Source of the DNA: an uncultured Eubacteriales bacterium
GTDB taxonomy: Bacteria; Bacillota; Clostridia; Christensenellales; UBA1242
Direction: 5' to 3'
Assembly (NCBI GenBank): GCA_900557645.1
Contig: USSZ01000039.1
Coordinates: 1-7,956, forward strand
DNA length: 7,956 nt
The notes beneath the pieces are model-generated. The model was given only the letters and a program-made list of their open reading frames with translations, did no database searches and had not been told where the DNA came from. The translations under genes and the position numbers were made by a program. Shown one piece after another: positions 5,215 through 7,956 of this stretch (position 1 is the stretch's first letter; each line of letters opens with the position of its first letter).

Positions 5215-7389
5215 ATGTTTGCAGAAATTATTATTGACCAAGATGCAAAGGCTCTTGATAAGGTCTTTGAATATATTATTCCAGATGCTTTAGATGTCAA
5301 CATAGGTATGCGTGTCTATGTTCCTTTTGGCAAGCGAGTTTTACAAGGATATATAATTAATATTAAAGATAATTGTGATTATGATAAGGATAAATTGAAA
5401 TCTATAATTTCTAAAATAGAAGATTTTCCTGCAATTAAACCACAAATGCTTGAACTTATGAAATTTATGGCAAAGAAAAATCATTTAAAACTTGCTTCTA
5501 TTTTAAGATTGTTTTTACCTTCTGAAATGAGAGAAGGAAAGGTTAAAGAACTTTTTGAAACATTTTATCATCTTAATGAAAATATTGAAATTGTTTTATC
5601 AAAGTCAGCAAAAAAACAACAAGAACTTGTTGATTACTTGAAAATTAAAAATCGAGAGTCGTCTAGTGAACTTGTTAAACTATTTGGCTATAGTGCTTTG
5701 AAAGCATTGACAGAAAAAGAATATGTAATAAAAGAAAAAATACAAATTCAAAGAAAACCGTTTGTTTTATCTCAAGAAAGTAAGCATATTATTTTAAATG
5801 AAAGTCAAAAGAATGCATTAAATACAATAATTGAAAATAAAACATATCTTTTGCATGGAGTTACTGGAAGTGGAAAGACTGAAGTTTATATGCATTTAAT
5901 AGAAAGGGCTTTAGAAAATGGTAAAAATGCAATCATGCTTGTTCCAGAAATTTCACTTACTCCTCAAATTATGTCAAATTTTAAATCTAGATTTGGTGAT
6001 CTTGTGGCACTTCTTCATAGTGGGCTATCAGCAGGTGAAAGATTTGATGAATGGAAAAGATTGTTCTCGGGTCAAGCAAGAATTGCAATAGGTGCAAGGT
6101 CAGCAGTTTTTGCTCCAATTGAAAATTTGGGTATTATTATTGTTGATGAAGAGCATGAACAAAGTTATATATCTGAATCAAATCCAAGATATGACACTCA
6201 TGATATAGCAGAATTTAGGGCAAGACAAAATGGGTGTCCTCTTGTTTTTGGCAGTGCAACACCTTCTATAGAAAGTTATGAGAGGGCTAAAAATGGGCAA
6301 TGGCAATTAGTCGAAATGCCAGTTCGGGCAAATGGTAGAGAATTACCACAAGTTCAAATAATAGATATGATGAATGAACTTAGAATGGGCAACAGTGGAA
6401 TATTTTCAAATCAACTTTTAGCAGATCTTGTTAATGTAGTCAACAATAAAAAACAGGCTATGATTTTTATTAATAGACGTGGTTATTCTTCGTTTATGCG
6501 ATGTCGTGAATGTGGCTATATCGCAAAATGTAGTGATTGTGATGTGAGTTTAGTTTATCATAGAGAAGACAATAGATTAAAATGTCATTATTGTGGAAAA
6601 CAATTTAAGGTTTTAGATAAATGTCCTAAATGTGGAAGTGATAAGATTAAACAAGGGGCTGTGGGAACAGAACAAGTAATGAATAAATTGCAAAAATTAT
6701 TTCCAGAAGTAAAAATTTTGAGAATGGATAATGATACTACATCTACAAAGAATGCTCATCAAAAAATTTTAAGTGAGTTTAGAAATAGTTTACCAGGGAT
6801 TCTTGTTGGAACGCAAATGATTGCCAAAGGACATGATTTTGAAAATGTTGTTTTAGTTGGTATTGTTGATGCTGATCAAAGTTTATACCATGCAGATTAT
6901 AGAAGCACAGAAAGGACTTTTCAACTCATTACTCAAGTTGCTGGCAGAGCAGGACGTAGTGAAAGTGAAGGAAAGGTTGTTTTACAAACTTATTCACCAA
7001 GACATTATGTATATAAGTTTGCTTCAAATTATGATTATAAAGGTTTTTTCAGAAAAGAAGAAAATATAAGACAAACAGCCCAGTTTCCACCATTCACTAG
7101 AATTTTGCGTGTTCTATTTGCTGATCATGATGAAAATTATGTTCGAGAATTGCTTAAAATATGTTATACTGAAATAGAAAAATTAAAAGAGAAATATGGT
7201 GATGATTTAATTTATTTAGATGCTATGAAATCACCTATTAAAAGATTGCAAGATAAATATAGATATCAGATTATGATGCGTTTTACACTTGATAGGGCAG
7301 ATGAAATCGAAGAAGACGTATTTAATATTGTTGATAAGTCTTCTAAAAATTCTGTTTTCTTTGAGGTAAATCCACAAAATCTATCTTAA
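5215..7389 (+). CDS. priA: Primosomal protein PriA, replication-restart 3'-5' DNA helicase
   Basis: PriA binds stalled or repaired replication forks and reloads the replicative helicase. The 724-residue length is close to E. coli PriA (732) and shorter than the B. subtilis protein. The start MFAEIIIDQDAKALDKVFEY matches the family N-terminus, so ATG 5215 is secure although it has no ribosome site. Domains in order are the 3'-DNA-binding domain (about 1-100, with MRVYVPFGKR), a winged-helix region (about 130-180), helicase lobe 1 with Walker A GVTGSGKT (215-222, Lys221), DEEH (311-314) and GSATPS, a zinc module with eight cysteines as four CxxC pairs (C430/433, C439/442, C457/460, C470/473), and helicase lobe 2 with GTQMIAKGHDF (532-542) and QVAGRAGR (574-581). 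A C-terminal domain follows. All catalytic and zinc residues are present. It is the first gene of an operon with def, which follows after 11 bases. Confidence 0.97.
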   Translation: MFAEIIIDQDAKALDKVFEYIIPDALDVNIGMRVYVPFGKRVLQGYIINIKDNCDYDKDKLKSIISKIEDFPAIKPQMLELMKFMAKKNHLKLASILRLFLPSEMREGKVKELFETFYHLNENIEIVLSKSAKKQQELVDYLKIKNRESSSELVKLFGYSALKALTEKEYVIKEKIQIQRKPFVLSQESKHIILNESQKNALNTIIENKTYLLHGVTGSGKTEVYMHLIERALENGKNAIMLVPEISLTPQIMSNFKSRFGDLVALLHSGLSAGERFDEWKRLFSGQARIAIGARSAVFAPIENLGIIIVDEEHEQSYISESNPRYDTHDIAEFRARQNGCPLVFGSATPSIESYERAKNGQWQLVEMPVRANGRELPQVQIIDMMNELRMGNSGIFSNQLLADLVNVVNNKKQAMIFINRRGYSSFMRCRECGYIAKCSDCDVSLVYHREDNRLKCHYCGKQFKVLDKCPKCGSDKIKQGAVGTEQVMNKLQKLFPEVKILRMDNDTTSTKNAHQKILSEFRNSLPGILVGTQMIAKGHDFENVVLVGIVDADQSLYHADYRSTERTFQLITQVAGRAGRSESEGKVVLQTYSPRHYVYKFASNYDYKGFFRKEENIRQTAQFPPFTRILRVLFADHDENYVRELLKICYTEIEKLKEKYGDDLIYLDAMKSPIKRLQDKYRYQIMMRFTLDRADEIEEDVFNIVDKSSKNSVFFEVNPQNLS

Positions 7390-7400
7390 AAGGAGTTAAA

Positions 7401-7874
7401 ATGGCTATTAGAAAAGTTGTGAAAGTCGGAGAGAGTTCACTTAGAAAAAAATCTAAACCTGTTAAAGATTTTGACCAGTCGCTTTGGGAACTTCTTGATG
7501 ATATGAAAGAAACTATGTATGAAAATGATGGTATGGGATTTGCTGCACCACAAGTAGGGGTGCTTCGCAGGGTTATTGTGATTGATGTTAACAATGCTTT
7601 TATAGAACTTATAAATCCTGAAATCATATCAAGAAAAGGAAAAGATGTTGAAGAAGAAGGTTGTCTTTCTGTTGGAAATTTTAGAGGAAGAGTTGAAAGA
7701 CCTTATGAAATAACAGTAAAGGCTTATGATAGATATGGCTATCCTTTTACCTTGAAAGGAGAAAAGTGGCTTGCTCGTTGTATTTGTCATGAAGTTGACC
7801 ATTTAGATGGTATTTTATTTGTTGATAAAACATTAGATAGAGATAAATATATAAAACAAGGTGGAAAATTTTAA
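7401..7874 (+). CDS. def: Peptide deformylase (EC 3.5.1.88)
   Basis: This metalloenzyme removes the formyl group from the N-terminal methionine of new proteins as they leave the ribosome. The product has 157 residues and all three family motifs: GMGFAAPQ (44-51, with Gln51), EGCLS (86-90, metal ligand Cys88) and HEVDH (130-134, metal ligands His130 and His134, catalytic Glu131). The N-terminal AIRKVVKVGESSLRKKSKPV is the usual beginning, and the short C-terminus ending near KQGGKF resembles other clostridial enzymes. ATG 7401 has AAAAGGAG at 7388-7395, which overlaps the priA stop codon, so translation is probably coupled within a priA-def operon. In many clostridia fmt, encoding the formyltransferase that adds the group, follows def. 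Here only an A/T-only stretch follows before the window ends, so its presence cannot be judged. Confidence 0.97.
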   Translation: MAIRKVVKVGESSLRKKSKPVKDFDQSLWELLDDMKETMYENDGMGFAAPQVGVLRRVIVIDVNNAFIELINPEIISRKGKDVEEEGCLSVGNFRGRVERPYEITVKAYDRYGYPFTLKGEKWLARCICHEVDHLDGILFVDKTLDRDKYIKQGGKF

Positions 7875-7956
7875 ATAATTTAATTATTAATAAAAAAAAT
7901 ATAATTAAAATTAAATAATTTAATAATATTAATAAAAAATAATTAATTATTAAATA
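7865..7956. repeat. A/T-only tract with imperfect 40-base direct repeat
   Basis: The last 92 bases, from the final codons of def to the window end, contain no G or C. The 13-mer TTAAATAATTTAA occurs at 7871-7883 and again at 7911-7923. Each copy is followed within a few bases by TTAATAAAAAA, so the two units are an imperfect tandem duplication with a period of about 40 bases. There is no open frame and no GC-containing stem, so the terminator of def, if any, is not evident. It could be a low-complexity spacer, an easily unwound region, or sequence near a contig end. Confidence 0.7.

Noticed and set aside
7343..7627. Reverse-strand open frame across the priA-def junction
   Set aside because: It is the antisense of two well-supported genes and has no family signature or initiation signals.
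736..7874. Mycoplasma-type genetic code (TGA as Trp), suggested by the extreme AT content
   Set aside because: The recognised genes use TGG for Trp, contain no in-frame TGA, and end in TAA, so table 11 is sufficient.

Overview
The window comes from a very A+T-rich, low-GC bacterium, most likely a Bacillota (clostridial-type) lineage. The evidence is a rpoZ-priA-def cluster with close matches to clostridial family motifs, consensus sigma-A-type promoters (TTTACA/TTGATT and TATAAT), strong AGGAGG-type ribosome sites, and short intrinsic terminators. All seven genes read on the + strand and all end in TAA. Tryptophan is encoded by TGG, so the standard bacterial code (table 11) fits. The species cannot be named from the sequence alone.

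Layout. Positions 3-635 hold the 3' end of a gene that begins before the window; its product resembles VCBS/FG-GAP-like repeat proteins. Two monocistronic genes of unknown function follow, each with its own promoter: 736-1305 (189 aa, faintly ATP-grasp-like) and 1437-1847 (136 aa, probably helical). The 277-base gap at 1848-2124 holds the most unusual structure in the window. This is a compact 79-base element (1883-1961) in which a perfect 9-bp outer stem encloses three near-contiguous perfect hairpins. It is followed by a terminator hairpin whose right arm doubles as the -35 box of the next promoter. Next come ppdK (2125-4749, pyruvate phosphate dikinase), an AT-rich terminator, rpoZ (4920-5117, RNA polymerase omega) with a strong promoter and a clear terminator, and a priA-def operon (5215-7874). 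The final 92 bases contain no G or C and carry an imperfect 40-base direct repeat.

How the genes work together. Most of the right-hand side is housekeeping: PPDK links pyruvate and PEP, omega belongs to RNA polymerase, PriA restarts stalled replication forks, and Def removes formyl groups from new proteins. rpoZ, priA and def sit in their usual order, but gmk, coaBC and fmt, their common partners, are not in the window. Four of the five inferred promoters give 5' leaders of about 22-27 nt. The priA promoter is the exception and predicts a leader of only about 3 nt with no Shine-Dalgarno sequence, so priA looks leaderless.

I see no defence system, CRISPR array, transposase, tRNA or rRNA. The points most worth following are the four-way-junction element, the leaderless priA, and the two unrecognised small proteins.
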